Notes: a model not told the origin generated them from the letters alone. DNA of 64,000 nt from Poriferisodalis sp965208485 (GCF_965208485.1 NZ_OZ242344.1:4030001-4094000); one strand, 5' to 3'. Counted from the stretch's first letter, positions 26,329 to 35,082 are shown. Translations and numbers: made by a program.

Positions 26329-27675
26329 GAGCCTTCGTCCTTTTGTGGGATTCGGGCTGCTGGGTTCGGCGGGGTCAGGTTAGTAGCAGGCCGCGGGCTT
26401 CGAAGTTCGTGTAGTTGGTGAAGCCGTGGGCTTTGCGGCGCAGGATCTGCAGCAGGTTGTTGGTTCCTTCGATGGGTCCGTTGCTGGGCCGGCCGGCTTG
26501 GTGCCAGTCGAGGATCTGGGGGTGCCACGCCAAGAAGGTGTCGACTGTGTCGCTGAACTCGGGGATCAGCCCGGTGCCGTAGATGTCCGCGAACCGGTCG
26601 AGCGCTTCGAGGGCGCCCTTTCGGTCCTTGGCGAGATAGAGGCCGTGCAGCTCGCCGAGCGCGTCCCACGCGGCTTTGAGCCGCGGGTGGGCGGCGAACA
26701 GCTCCTCGAGCCGTTGGCGTTCGGCGGCGTCGAGCTTGTCGGGCCGTCTCATGAGCAAGAACCTGGCCCGGAACACGTCGCGGTCGAACACAGGCTTGGA
26801 GCCTTCGGGGCGGCGCTGCACGTCTCGGCGCACCGCGGTCAGCCCGGCGGCGAACCATCGGATCACATGGAACCGGTCCAGCACGTGGCGGGCGTGGCCG
26901 AGCCGCGCCTCGATGGCGGCCTTGTATGCCTTGGAACCGTCGGACACCACGACTTTGACGCCTTTGCACCATTTGTGGCCCTGAGCAGCCAGAAACCCCG
27001 ACAGGGCTTGGCTGTTGCGATGCGGCACCATGGCGAGCACCTCGCCGGTGTCGCCGTTCACGAGCACCGTCACATAGCGGTGCCGCTTGCGGATCGAGGT
27101 CTCGTCCACCAACAGAACACGGCACCGTCGGCGGCGTCGATGACCGGCGACCAGCCCCGCATAGGCGACCACCAAAGCATTGACCAGCTTCCAGCCCACC
27201 TGATGGCGCTTGGCTGCCGCGTTGACCGTCATCGCGCGTGCGTCCTGGACCACCCGCCGCGCCAGACGCGCCGTGACGCTGCCCTCGAACGCCGGATGGT
27301 CCTCCATGAACCGCCGCCCGCACGGCTCGCACACCATCCGCCGCCGATCCCACACCAACGTGGTCGGCCGGCCCGACACCTCCAAGTCGCGGATCTCGCG
27401 GTCCCGGCGGTCATGGACCCTCCCGCTCGGCGTCCCACAACCCGGGCACTCGGGGCGACGCACCGCCGAGCGCACCCGCACCACCAGCTCCAAAGGCGCG
27501 TCGACCGCGACCTCCAGCACCTCAATACGCGGCAGCCACAGCCGCACCGACATAACATCACGCTTCATCGAGGCCCCCTGGGGTTCGGCGTCTCTCAAAC
27601 ACCGATCCCAGCAGGGCCTCGACCCCTACAAGCGGACCCTCAACCGCCCCTCATCCCACAAAAAGGCGAAGGACC
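26329..27675 (-). mobile_element. ISL3-type insertion sequence, copy A
   Basis: 1347 bp with 23-bp terminal inverted repeats matching at 19 positions (left GAGCCTTCGTCCTTTTGTGG..., right end complement GGTCCTTCGCCTTTTTGTGG...). One intact transposase gene. Appears identical to copy B, so the duplication is recent. Confidence 0.92.
26375..27568 (-). CDS. ISL3 family transposase (copy A)
   Basis: 397 residues from ATG 27568 (an upstream TTG adds 10 residues). The N-terminus carries a zinc-finger (CPGCGTPSG and CEPCGRRF), then a helix-turn-helix region. The DDE catalytic residues lie in VLLVDETSIRKRHRY, VVVSDGSKAYKAAI and PIEGTNNLLQILRRKAHGF. The end TNYTNFEARGLLLT is typical of the family. The frame is uninterrupted and so probably functional. 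Confidence 0.93.
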   Translation of the reverse strand: MKRDVMSVRLWLPRIEVLEVAVDAPLELVVRVRSAVRRPECPGCGTPSGRVHDRRDREIRDLEVSGRPTTLVWDRRRMVCEPCGRRFMEDHPAFEGSVTARLARRVVQDARAMTVNAAAKRHQVGWKLVNALVVAYAGLVAGHRRRRRCRVLLVDETSIRKRHRYVTVLVNGDTGEVLAMVPHRNSQALSGFLAAQGHKWCKGVKVVVSDGSKAYKAAIEARLGHARHVLDRFHVIRWFAAGLTAVRRDVQRRPEGSKPVFDRDVFRARFLLMRRPDKLDAAERQRLEELFAAHPRLKAAWDALGELHGLYLAKDRKGALEALDRFADIYGTGLIPEFSDTVDTFLAWHPQILDWHQAGRPSNGPIEGTNNLLQILRRKAHGFTNYTNFEARGLLLT

Positions 27676-27993
27676 AATTCGATTCTCTGGACAGTTGTCG
27701 CGGTTGCGGGATGGTTCTCGCTGAATCTGGTCGGAGCACTCGTCAACCGCAGCGACGAGAGGATCGGCAGGTTCATTCGGATCGAGCAGTCCGGTGACGT
27801 TCCCGCGCAGCCGGACCAACGCAGACTTCGCCTCCCGGGCGCGAAGGACACGAATACCAGCGGCAAACTGACCGTCTATCACCCCGACTGGCTCCGACCG
27901 GCTGCACACGCTGTCAACAACATGCGCGCTCAGGCACCGTATCTGGCTGCGATGATGGCGTTGGCATGGTGGATCGAGCGGATGCCGCTCTGA
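27676..27993 (+). pseudogene. Truncated membrane-associated protein, C-terminal 105 codons
   Basis: From the right end of ISL3 copy A, an open frame with no start runs to TGA 27991-27993. It encodes a hydrophobic helix (SILWTVVAVAGWFSLNLVGA) and then a charged soluble tail ending AAMMALAWWIERMPL. The family is not recognised. It is the 3' part of a gene cut at its 5' side by the IS. Confidence 0.5.
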
Positions 27994-28004
27994 TAGCCGA
28001 GCGA

Positions 28005-28937
28005 TCAGTCCGCTGGTGACGGCAGAACGAAGCTGCTGAAATGCAGCAGTGCGATCGCTTTGAGGCTGTTCTCCTCCGTGCCGTAGTCAGTCACCTCGCC
28101 ATGCAGGACTTGATGTCTGTTTAGGGCGACGAAGCCTGCTGCCCGCTTTCTTCGCGGTTGCCGGAGCTTCCATTCCGGGTTGGTCAGGGATTGCAGCAGT
28201 CGTGCGATGATGCCGCCCTTGACTTGTGGGTCCTGGGCTGCTGCGACGACCTTGCGTATGTCGCTTCCGAACAGATTGTGCCCGCAGCGTTCGTGCCAGA
28301 TGCCGTCGATCTGGGGGAGGATCGCTGGTATCGACAGATTGAAGCGTCCTTCTCGATGTGCCGCGAACGCTTCGCGCAGGATCGACTCGCGATGTGGGGA
28401 CTGCTGCACGATGTCAGTTTCGATCCGGTCGAGGTGGTCCCGGATCAGGCGGCACATCCGCTCGTTCGCGCCAGCCTTGTCGTGCTCGAACTGTTCGACA
28501 ACAGCACGGATCTCTGCGTCGGTTGCCTCGAATGGCAGGTACCAGTCGTTGGCGATCAGCACAGCCAGATGCTCTGAGTCCACGAGGTCCGTCGGATCGA
28601 CGCGATACCGCGTCACGACGCCAGCCCGGGCGAGCGCATTGAGCTTGCTCAGTATGTGCTCGACGTGCACGCCAGGACGTCCGAGCAGGTGAGCGTCGAG
28701 TCCGAGTGTCGAGTTCGACATGCGACCCAGGTCGCTTCGCCACGATCCGATCGCCGACAAGGAATGCGAGTGGTCCAAACGCCCGAGCGTGGATTCGACA
28801 GCGCTGAAAGTCTGCGCAGATTGGCGCGCGCCAACCCCTAGACCCACCAAGGCATCCCACCGAGTCATCGTCGCTGCGGCATCCACCAGCAAGCTGCCCG
28901 CGTCAAGCTGTCCGAAGTTGCGCGTAGCGGTCTCCAT
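28005..28937 (-). CDS. Cargo protein with C-terminal HEPN-like Rx4H motif
   Basis: 310 residues from ATG 28937. The N-terminal 200 residues are mostly helical with no motif I can name. The C-terminal segment LNRHQVLHGEVTDYGTEENS (about 270-289) contains RHQVLH, the R-x4-H motif of HEPN ribonuclease domains, in the RH-x3-H form, followed by conserved YGTE and SLKAI. HEPN proteins are frequent in abortive-infection and toxin systems. It is cargo of the composite element and divergent from dndB over about 600 bp. RNase activity is an inference from one motif. Confidence 0.6.
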   Translation of the reverse strand: METATRNFGQLDAGSLLVDAAATMTRWDALVGLGVGARQSAQTFSAVESTLGRLDHSHSLSAIGSWRSDLGRMSNSTLGLDAHLLGRPGVHVEHILSKLNALARAGVVTRYRVDPTDLVDSEHLAVLIANDWYLPFEATDAEIRAVVEQFEHDKAGANERMCRLIRDHLDRIETDIVQQSPHRESILREAFAAHREGRFNLSIPAILPQIDGIWHERCGHNLFGSDIRKVVAAAQDPQVKGGIIARLLQSLTNPEWKLRQPRRKRAAGFVALNRHQVLHGEVTDYGTEENSLKAIALLHFSSFVLPSPAD

Positions 28938-29540
28938 AAACCGATTATGGACACACTGAACCTGTGGACAAACTGAATTTCACACCGGTAGTTCGCAACT
29001 GCCGAAACCCCAGTAAACACAGCGGTTCTACGGCGTTCGGTGCTGTCGCGCCGCCCTCTGCGAAGAGCCGACCGCGCGACCAGACCAGTCAGCAACATCA
29101 CACCGGACGTACTGTCGACCTGCCTCGGTGCATGGAACGCATCGTGCGACCGCTCTGCTTTCGCTAACCAGCAGCCCAAGCCGTTCCTGCGCCGGGCAGC
29201 TCCGGCGCGACTGTCGTGAATTCGTACGCTGAGCGTCTCGCCGCGGCGGTGTTGGGGAACCGTTCGCTCCGCTCCTAGCACTGCCCTTGTTCGCGTCTGG
29301 GCATGCGACTCCGTGACGGTGCGCTGCCAGAGGCGCTCGTGGCAGGGGCATGGTGTGTTCGCCGCGCGATCTGATCGGGTAGCGCTCTTTGCATGGGAGT
29401 GCGGGAACCCGCACCGTTGCTGAGAAATCGAGAATTGGCGCGTCTATCGAGTTGTGAGCTGTGTACATCGGAAATACAGTGTAAAATACATATACACAAC
29501 TCCCTAGAGACATATTTTGTCTCAGAAAGGACACAGACAG
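28938..29540. other. Divergent intergenic region between HEPN-like gene and dndB
   Basis: About 600 bp without a supportable gene. The right part becomes AT-rich and holds the dndB promoter and dyads (listed separately). Short frames here look like noise. Confidence 0.4.
29480..29523 (+). promoter_or_regulatory. dndB promoter/operator dyads
   Basis: Two dyads precede dndB: GTGTA-n9-TACAC (29480-29498) and GAGACA-n5-TGTCTC (29507-29523). The second ends one nt before the ribosome site AGAAAGGA (29524-29531), so a bound repressor would block initiation. DndB is known in other bacteria as a repressor of dnd genes, making autoregulation plausible but untested. Confidence 0.45.
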
Positions 29541-30623
29541 ATGCCTACCTCAATGCAAGCGACCTTTAGGGTGCCCGCCACGCGGGGCAAGATGGGCAAG
29601 ACCGAGTACTTCACGACCTCGCTGCCGTTCGGGATCGTCGTCAAGGTGTTCACCTTCGACCCCGCCAACATGCCGCTGCTCGCAGCCGAGGACCGCACTC
29701 AGCGAGAGCTGAAGACGCGGCGTGTGCCCGAGATCGCCGACTACATCTTGAGTCACGAGGACTACATCTTCTCGGCAGTGACCGTTTCGGTCGGCGTCGA
29801 GAAGTTCGACTTCGAGCCGATCGGCGGCGACAGCGACATCGGCTGGCTCCACCTGCCTGCGGAAGCGGACTACATCGTCAACGATGGTCAGCATCGCATC
29901 GCTGGTATCGAGCGGGCGCTGCGCGACGACCCCACGCTCAAGAATGACTCCATCTCTGTAGTCGTGCTGCCCGACGGCGGCACTAAGCGCAGCCAGCAAA
30001 TTTTCAGCGACCTGAACCGCACGGTCCACAAGACGTCCAAGTCGCTCGACATCCTCTATGACCACCGTTTGCCGATCAATCAGATCACGATGGACTGCGT
30101 GAAGGCGGTGCCGCTGTTTCGGGGTCGCACCGACAAGGAACGCGTGTCGCTGTCGGTGAGGAACCGCAACTTCGCCACGCTGTCGGGACTGCAGCGAGCC
30201 AACACGCAGCTTCTGGGCGACATCCCCGAGGACGCCGACGAAGCGACGGTCGCCGAAGCACGTGACTACGCAATCGAATTCTGGAAGCGCACTACGGAGT
30301 TCGTACAGCCCTGGTCGGAAATCGCTGAGGGGATCATGTCCGCGGTCGAAGCACGCCAGGACTACCTGTCCTCGTACACGCTGGTCCTGTGGGCACTCGG
30401 ACGCGTCGGCGCTGTGTTGAGAGAGCGAGGCGCGAGCCTCGATGCCCTCAGCGCTCTCGCTGACGTGGACTGGCGCAAGGACAACCCCGAATGGGAAGGC
30501 ATCTGCATCCTCGGCAACGACATCATCACCAGAACATCAACACGCGACGCCACCGGCGAATTGCTCAAGCACAAGCTCGGGCTTCGCCCTGATGCTCCGG
30601 ACGCAGTCCTCCAACTGCCGTAG
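29541..30623 (+). CDS. dndB: DndB-like DGQHR-domain protein
   Basis: 360 residues from ATG 29541, preceded by AGAAAGGA at 9-nt spacing (an upstream TTG at 29517 is rejected). The DGQHR motif reads IVNDGQHRIAGIE with D115-R119. Other family features are the early SLPFGIVVKVF, KTRRVPEIADYIL and the later FSDLNRTVHKTSKSLDILYD. DndB proteins are regulators of DNA phosphorothioation and can act as DNA-binding transcriptional repressors (family knowledge). No dndC/D/E neighbours are present here; the nearest Dnd-like genes are at the left end of the window, outside the composite element that carries this gene. Confidence 0.88.
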   Translation: MPTSMQATFRVPATRGKMGKTEYFTTSLPFGIVVKVFTFDPANMPLLAAEDRTQRELKTRRVPEIADYILSHEDYIFSAVTVSVGVEKFDFEPIGGDSDIGWLHLPAEADYIVNDGQHRIAGIERALRDDPTLKNDSISVVVLPDGGTKRSQQIFSDLNRTVHKTSKSLDILYDHRLPINQITMDCVKAVPLFRGRTDKERVSLSVRNRNFATLSGLQRANTQLLGDIPEDADEATVAEARDYAIEFWKRTTEFVQPWSEIAEGIMSAVEARQDYLSSYTLVLWALGRVGAVLRERGASLDALSALADVDWRKDNPEWEGICILGNDIITRTSTRDATGELLKHKLGLRPDAPDAVLQLP

Positions 30624-30635
30624 ACCACGGCACTT

Positions 30636-30696
30636 CCCGTCCGCGGTGGCGAGAAACGAAATCTGTCAGGCGACCGGACTTGCCGCCGCGGACGGG
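30636..30696. repeat. 11-bp inverted repeat downstream of dndB
   Basis: CCCGTCCGCGG (30636-30646) is repeated inverted as CCGCGGACGGG (30686-30696), 12 bp after the dndB stop. It could form a long stem-loop at the mRNA end; there is no U-run, so a Rho-independent terminator is not clear. Confidence 0.5.
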
Positions 30697-30805
30697 ACGG
30701 ACACGGGACTCCGCACCCGTGCGCGAAAGAGAGAATGTCCTCGGCAACGCACTGTGAAAGGGTGACACTCTGCCGATGAGTGGAGTGTTCGCCGTCGGGC
30801 TGCCG

Positions 30806-30979
30806 CTACTGCGGCACATGGATGCGGCACCCGTTGCGGTCCAACCAGTCGGCGGCGACCTCAAGCAGCTTGCACTCGTACTGGCTCAGATGCCGGGTGC
30901 GTGCGTTGCCGTGATGCTCGACAAGCTCCAGCAAGGCTTCGGGCAGAGTTAGCCCGCGATAGGTCTCATAGGTCGCCAC
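30806..30979 (-). CDS. Small hypothetical protein, 57 residues
   Basis: GTG 30979 to TAG 30806. The product (ATYETYRGLTLPEALLELVE, later CKLLEVAADWLDRNG) has balanced charge, regular helix periodicity and typical protein composition, unlike the overlapping plus-strand frame. No family is recognised and there is no clear ribosome site. It would be convergent with dndB. Low confidence. Confidence 0.4.
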   Translation of the reverse strand: MATYETYRGLTLPEALLELVEHHGNARTRHLSQYECKLLEVAADWLDRNGCRIHVPQ

Positions 30980-31175
30980 GCCGCGAAGCTACTGAGCACT
31001 CGTTCGGTTCGCCTCACCACTCCATGCGAACTGGGCGACGCTGCTCAATCGTGGTCGACCCCCTGCAAGCTGTTCCCGTGTCGGGCAGATCAAGCTCGGG
31101 TGCGCTAACTCGGACACCCCTGCGGTCGGGTTGGCAGTTGAGAGCGGCTGAGGATCTGCTCCATAGGATCTCGTC

Positions 31176-31640
31176 GTGGAAGCTGTCGGGCTGGCGACCG
31201 TCTTGCTGAACCTCCTGAAGTACTGGTTCTACTGGCGATGGCGGGTGCGCGTGACCTCCGAGGAGTCACCCAACCCGCCGACATGGGAATACGGCTACGC
31301 GCAGAACTCCGTCAAGGTCGAGGTCGCGGTCAGAGGAAGTCGCACGATCGAGATACGGGACGTCCGTCTCATGCTCGCTCGCAAGTGGGGATTTCCTCCG
31401 AAAGCCGAGCCTCCGGTGCCACCCAACCCGCAACTGCCTGCGCGGCTTCTTCCCGATACCGCTGAAACGTGGCATTTCCCAGCGGAGACGATCGCCGGAG
31501 TGCTCAAGGCATGGTCGCCTAGTTCCTCGCCCCGACGCACTACAGCAACGCTCCGTCCGCGGGTCACGACTGCCGCAGGGAGCGTGCATCGCGGGCGGCG
31601 CATTCGATTCTCGCTGGACATCAACGCCCATTCGCGGTAG
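31176..31640 (+). CDS. Hypothetical protein with N-terminal hydrophobic segment
   Basis: 154 residues from GTG 31176. An N-terminal hydrophobic, aromatic stretch (LATVLLNLLKYWFYWRW) may anchor it to the membrane; the rest has beta-strand-like alternation (VKVEVAVRGSRTIEIRDVRL) and a Pro-rich loop. A basic Ser/Thr-rich tail follows. I do not recognise the family. It is cargo of the composite element, without partner genes nearby. Confidence 0.5.
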   Translation: MEAVGLATVLLNLLKYWFYWRWRVRVTSEESPNPPTWEYGYAQNSVKVEVAVRGSRTIEIRDVRLMLARKWGFPPKAEPPVPPNPQLPARLLPDTAETWHFPAETIAGVLKAWSPSSSPRRTTATLRPRVTTAAGSVHRGRRIRFSLDINAHSR

Positions 31641-32204
31641 CGCTTCGCCAGCGCGCTCAGGCGTGTGCGTCAACGATGAAGCGCCCGCAAATCCGCATAG
31701 GTGCTGAGGAGTTTGGAACTCGTGTCCACCCGCGGGTGCACCTTGAGGAACAGTCCCCGCAGGCTGCGCTGAACGTCGCGACGCTGTGACCAGCATGTTT
31801 AAGACTCTCTAGCTCGGACACGTCAGCGCCGGGCAGTTCCGTCACGTCGGTGGGTGCAAGCCTCTGACCTGCGGTTTCGCGAACCGCAGCTGAAGGCAGC
31901 TTTCCAACTTGGACGAAATCCCTTTCCAATTTGCGTGCAATTGCCTTCAGACGCCATGTCGCGCAACTGGCTGACCTGCGCATATGCAATTTCGCGCCAG
32001 CGCTCTCGGGCCGGGGGTGGCGCGAAACGTGGCGCGTTTCTCCGCTTCAGTGATCTGAGGCGGCTGTTTGCGTCGGATTCGGCACCGCGTGGAGGCTACC
32101 GATGCGGTGTGGGGGACGTGTCGCGCTGTGGCGTCACGGATTCAACCTCAGCGGGCACGCTGGCGCTGTAGGACTCGGGCTGGTCCGGGGAGGTACTTTC
32201 CTCG
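31641..32204. other. Cargo region without a supportable gene
   Basis: Several overlapping frames on both strands, none with convincing composition or start. A 38-codon frame at 31677-31790 (+) begins MKRPQIRIGAEEFGTRVHPR and could be a remnant. I see no RNA gene or repeat. Confidence 0.35.
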
Positions 32205-32593
32205 TCAGAGACCGGCTCTTAGTCTGGACTTGATGACGTAGTCGGGGAGTTCGTGCTCGCCGAACCACTCGCGGAGCTTGCTGGTCTTGTTCTCGATCAT
32301 GTAGCAGGCGAGCGCTCTGATGCAGCAGGACTGCTGATAGCCGGTGAGTTCGAGTTGGAATCGTTCGCGGGTGACGGCGTTGGCGCGCCCCGCAATCAGC
32401 CGCCGTTCGAAATCGCTGTTGAGCGATTCGCTGTCTTGGCGGTATCCGTGCATGCGCGAGAAGTCAGGGTTGTTCTCAGTGATGGGCATGAGTGCGCGTG
32501 TACGGAGTTGGTTGTTCTTGATCTCGTTGAGTGTGTTGGCGAACTCCACTGGTGGTTGCGAGTGTTCGGTCATGATGGCCGGTCTTGCAATAC
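32205..32593 (-). pseudogene. Transposase C-terminal fragment cut by ISL3 copy B
   Basis: The frame is open from the left end of ISL3 copy B through an ATG at 32573 to the stop at 32205 (about 129 codons). The segment NPDFSRMHGYRQDSESLNSD is typical of the C-terminus of certain DDE transposases, in which the Glu lies in DSESLN. The N-terminal catalytic part is missing, so it is an inactive relic. Confidence 0.55.
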
Positions 32594-33940
32594 GAGCCTT
32601 CGTCCTTTTGTGGGATTCGGGCTGCTGGGTTCGGCGGGGTCAGGTTAGTAGCAGGCCGCGGGCTTCGAAGTTCGTGTAGTTGGTGAAGCCGTGGGCTTTG
32701 CGGCGCAGGATCTGCAGCAGGTTGTTGGTTCCTTCGATGGGTCCGTTGCTGGGCCGGCCGGCTTGGTGCCAGTCGAGGATCTGGGGGTGCCACGCCAAGA
32801 AGGTGTCGACTGTGTCGCTGAACTCGGGGATCAGCCCGGTGCCGTAGATGTCCGCGAACCGGTCGAGCGCTTCGAGGGCGCCCTTTCGGTCCTTGGCGAG
32901 ATAGAGGCCGTGCAGCTCGCCGAGCGCGTCCCACGCGGCTTTGAGCCGCGGGTGGGCGGCGAACAGCTCCTCGAGCCGTTGGCGTTCGGCGGCGTCGAGC
33001 TTGTCGGGCCGTCTCATGAGCAAGAACCTGGCCCGGAACACGTCGCGGTCGAACACAGGCTTGGAGCCTTCGGGGCGGCGCTGCACGTCTCGGCGCACCG
33101 CGGTCAGCCCGGCGGCGAACCATCGGATCACATGGAACCGGTCCAGCACGTGGCGGGCGTGGCCGAGCCGCGCCTCGATGGCGGCCTTGTATGCCTTGGA
33201 ACCGTCGGACACCACGACTTTGACGCCTTTGCACCATTTGTGGCCCTGAGCAGCCAGAAACCCCGACAGGGCTTGGCTGTTGCGATGCGGCACCATGGCG
33301 AGCACCTCGCCGGTGTCGCCGTTCACGAGCACCGTCACATAGCGGTGCCGCTTGCGGATCGAGGTCTCGTCCACCAACAGAACACGGCACCGTCGGCGGC
33401 GTCGATGACCGGCGACCAGCCCCGCATAGGCGACCACCAAAGCATTGACCAGCTTCCAGCCCACCTGATGGCGCTTGGCTGCCGCGTTGACCGTCATCGC
33501 GCGTGCGTCCTGGACCACCCGCCGCGCCAGACGCGCCGTGACGCTGCCCTCGAACGCCGGATGGTCCTCCATGAACCGCCGCCCGCACGGCTCGCACACC
33601 ATCCGCCGCCGATCCCACACCAACGTGGTCGGCCGGCCCGACACCTCCAAGTCGCGGATCTCGCGGTCCCGGCGGTCATGGACCCTCCCGCTCGGCGTCC
33701 CACAACCCGGGCACTCGGGGCGACGCACCGCCGAGCGCACCCGCACCACCAGCTCCAAAGGCGCGTCGACCGCGACCTCCAGCACCTCAATACGCGGCAG
33801 CCACAGCCGCACCGACATAACATCACGCTTCATCGAGGCCCCCTGGGGTTCGGCGTCTCTCAAACACCGATCCCAGCAGGGCCTCGACCCCTACAAGCGG
33901 ACCCTCAACCGCCCCTCATCCCACAAAAAGGCGAAGGACC
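32594..33940 (-). mobile_element. ISL3-type insertion sequence, copy B
   Basis: 1347 bp, same orientation, same ends and apparently same sequence as copy A. Right flank is GAAAAGAC (33941-33948); left flank TGCAATAC does not match. Confidence 0.92.
32640..33833 (-). CDS. ISL3 family transposase (copy B)
   Basis: The predicted 397-residue protein from ATG 33833 is the same as copy A: zinc-finger cysteines at the N-terminus, DDE residues in VDETSIRKRHRY, SDGSKAYKAAI and IEGTNNLLQILRRK. The frame is complete. Identity of the two copies means either could mobilise the unit or recombine to delete the cargo. Confidence 0.93.
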   Translation of the reverse strand: MKRDVMSVRLWLPRIEVLEVAVDAPLELVVRVRSAVRRPECPGCGTPSGRVHDRRDREIRDLEVSGRPTTLVWDRRRMVCEPCGRRFMEDHPAFEGSVTARLARRVVQDARAMTVNAAAKRHQVGWKLVNALVVAYAGLVAGHRRRRRCRVLLVDETSIRKRHRYVTVLVNGDTGEVLAMVPHRNSQALSGFLAAQGHKWCKGVKVVVSDGSKAYKAAIEARLGHARHVLDRFHVIRWFAAGLTAVRRDVQRRPEGSKPVFDRDVFRARFLLMRRPDKLDAAERQRLEELFAAHPRLKAAWDALGELHGLYLAKDRKGALEALDRFADIYGTGLIPEFSDTVDTFLAWHPQILDWHQAGRPSNGPIEGTNNLLQILRRKAHGFTNYTNFEARGLLLT

Positions 33941-33948
33941 GAAAAGAC
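33941..33948. repeat. Right 8-bp target duplication of the composite element
   Basis: GAAAAGAC directly after ISL3 copy B, identical to 26321-26328. Confidence 0.9.
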
Positions 33949-34681
33949 ACATTGCGGGACCTTGGTCGAGATCAACATGCAACGCGAATTCGATTTCGAT
34001 GACGGCGAGACGCAGGACTTCAACATCGCGGGCTTCGACGTCGACTGCAAGTACTCTCAAGATGAAGGTCGGTGGATGATCCCGCCGGAGGCCCGCGGCG
34101 AGATATGTATGGTCCTCTGGGCGAGCGATGAGGCGTCACGCTGGAAAATGGGTTTGGTGCGCGCCAAGGACGAACTCCTGAGCGGCTCGAACCGCGACTC
34201 CAAGGCGACGCTAAACCGAGAGGGCCGGAAGGCCGTCTGCTGGATTTTCAGTTGTGGCGTACTTGCCAAGAACACGCTGCTGCACTTGGAGCGGGGTGTC
34301 ACCGACGAGATCATGGCTGGTGGATCGGGTGCCGAGCGCGTCCGAAGACTGTGTCGGCTGGTGCAGCGCACGATCATCCGAAGGGAAATCGTTGCGACGG
34401 TGGCTCAACAGGTTGACTACATGAAGCGATTGCGTGGCAATGGTGGTGCTCGCAGCGATCTTCGGCCGGAAGGAATCATCATCCTGGGTCAGTACGAGCG
34501 CCATCAGCTGGTCGCAGAAGCCCTGGGTCTGTCCGTACCTGGCCTTGGAGACACCGTTACGAGCCGCGTTTACCCGGCCCTGCCCGGCGAAGGTCCTGCC
34601 GTCGTGATCGATGGTGCGTTTTGGCGCCTAGCACGAGATGACGACCCGATTGTTGCAGCGCCAGAACTGCCGTCTCAGTAG
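33941..34681 (+). pseudogene. NaeI-type restriction endonuclease, fragment 3 (main part)
   Basis: Begins with the second GAAAAGAC copy and continues EKTHCGTLVEINMQREF. The catalytic region follows: DFNIAGFDVDCKYSQ with Asp, Asp-Cys-Lys as in NaeI, then MIPPEARGEICMVLWASDE and the C-terminal DNA-binding half (RRLCRLVQRTIIRREIVATV, KRLRGNGGARSDL, LGLSVPGLGDTV). ATG codons at 33962 frame could start a truncated product lacking the N-terminus. Joining 24507-24615, 26250-26328 and 33949-34681 gives exactly 921 nt, a 306-residue protein with no stop, close to NaeI's known length of about 317. Confidence 0.9.
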
Positions 34682-34741
34682 CGAATCGGCGCAACCACTC
34701 GGCGCTCATGGTGGAGACAAGCATGGCCCGCGTGTGACCAG

Positions 34742-34848
34742 CTAGCAGGATGCCGAAAAAGTCGATTTTCAGGCGGTGTCCAGTTGCAAACCCACAGGTC
34801 AGGGGCTTGCGCTTCCGGCCAGACCTGCATATTTCAGCAGCCTGCTAG
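34742..34848. mobile_element. CTAG-bounded MITE-like element, family C copy 1
   Basis: 107 bp with ends CTAGCAGGATGCCGAAAAAG and ...TTTCAGCAGCCTGCTAG. It matches 41535-41641 over its whole length with few differences. The right CTAG (34845-34848) supplies the stop codon of the truncated hicB. Confidence 0.85.
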
Positions 34849-35021
34849 CTGCGACAGGCACCGTCCTCGAAGATCATCGCGATGACTTCCTTGAGGTTGT
34901 GGTTGAGTTCTTCGAGCGTCTCGCCTTGGGAGTGCGCACCCGGGAATCCCGGGACGTAGCCGACGAAGAGGCCGGTGTCGGCGCAACGTTCGACAACAGC
35001 AGTGAAGTTCTGCATCGGCAT
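34845..35021 (-). CDS. hicB: HicB-like antitoxin, C-terminus clipped by a MITE
   Basis: 58 residues from ATG 35021 (or ATG 35015). The HicB/UPF0150 N-terminal half is clear: NFTAVVERCADTGLFVGYVP and GFPGAHSQGETLEELNHNLKE, then VIAMIFEDG. HicB proteins then continue with a DNA-binding tail, absent here because the frame ends at the CTAG of the MITE. No HicA partner gene is visible on either side. It may be a relic or a minimal HicB-like protein; the fold core is complete. Confidence 0.6.
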   Translation of the reverse strand: MPMQNFTAVVERCADTGLFVGYVPGFPGAHSQGETLEELNHNLKEVIAMIFEDGACRS

Positions 35022-35082
35022 CGCCTCGACTGTGCCCTTCAGGGCCGATTGTGGGCGTACTCGTGCACCGTATCGCCGTAAG

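Larger units (their letters stand above)
26329..33940. mobile_element. Composite transposon-like unit: two directly repeated ISL3 copies with 4.9-kb cargo
   Basis: Two identical-length ISL3-type elements (26329-27675 and 32594-33940, both 1347 bp, same orientation) bracket 27676-32593. The outer flanks are GAAAAGAC on both sides, whereas the inner flanks (AATTCGAT and TGCAATAC) do not match either each other or the outer flanks. Thus the whole unit, not each IS alone, carries the target duplication. Cargo: a truncated membrane-protein gene, a HEPN-motif gene, dndB, a small ORF, a hypothetical gene and a truncated transposase gene. It sits inside the NaeI-type endonuclease gene. Confidence 0.85.

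Noticed and set aside
26329..27675. Independent simple insertion of ISL3 copy A
   Set aside because: Its two immediate flanks differ (GAAAAGAC and AATTCGAT); the duplication matches only across the pair of copies.
30776..30952. 58-codon plus-strand frame overlapping the small minus-strand ORF
   Set aside because: Hydrophobic, Val/Leu-rich translation looks like the shadow; the minus-strand product has more natural composition. Neither is certain.
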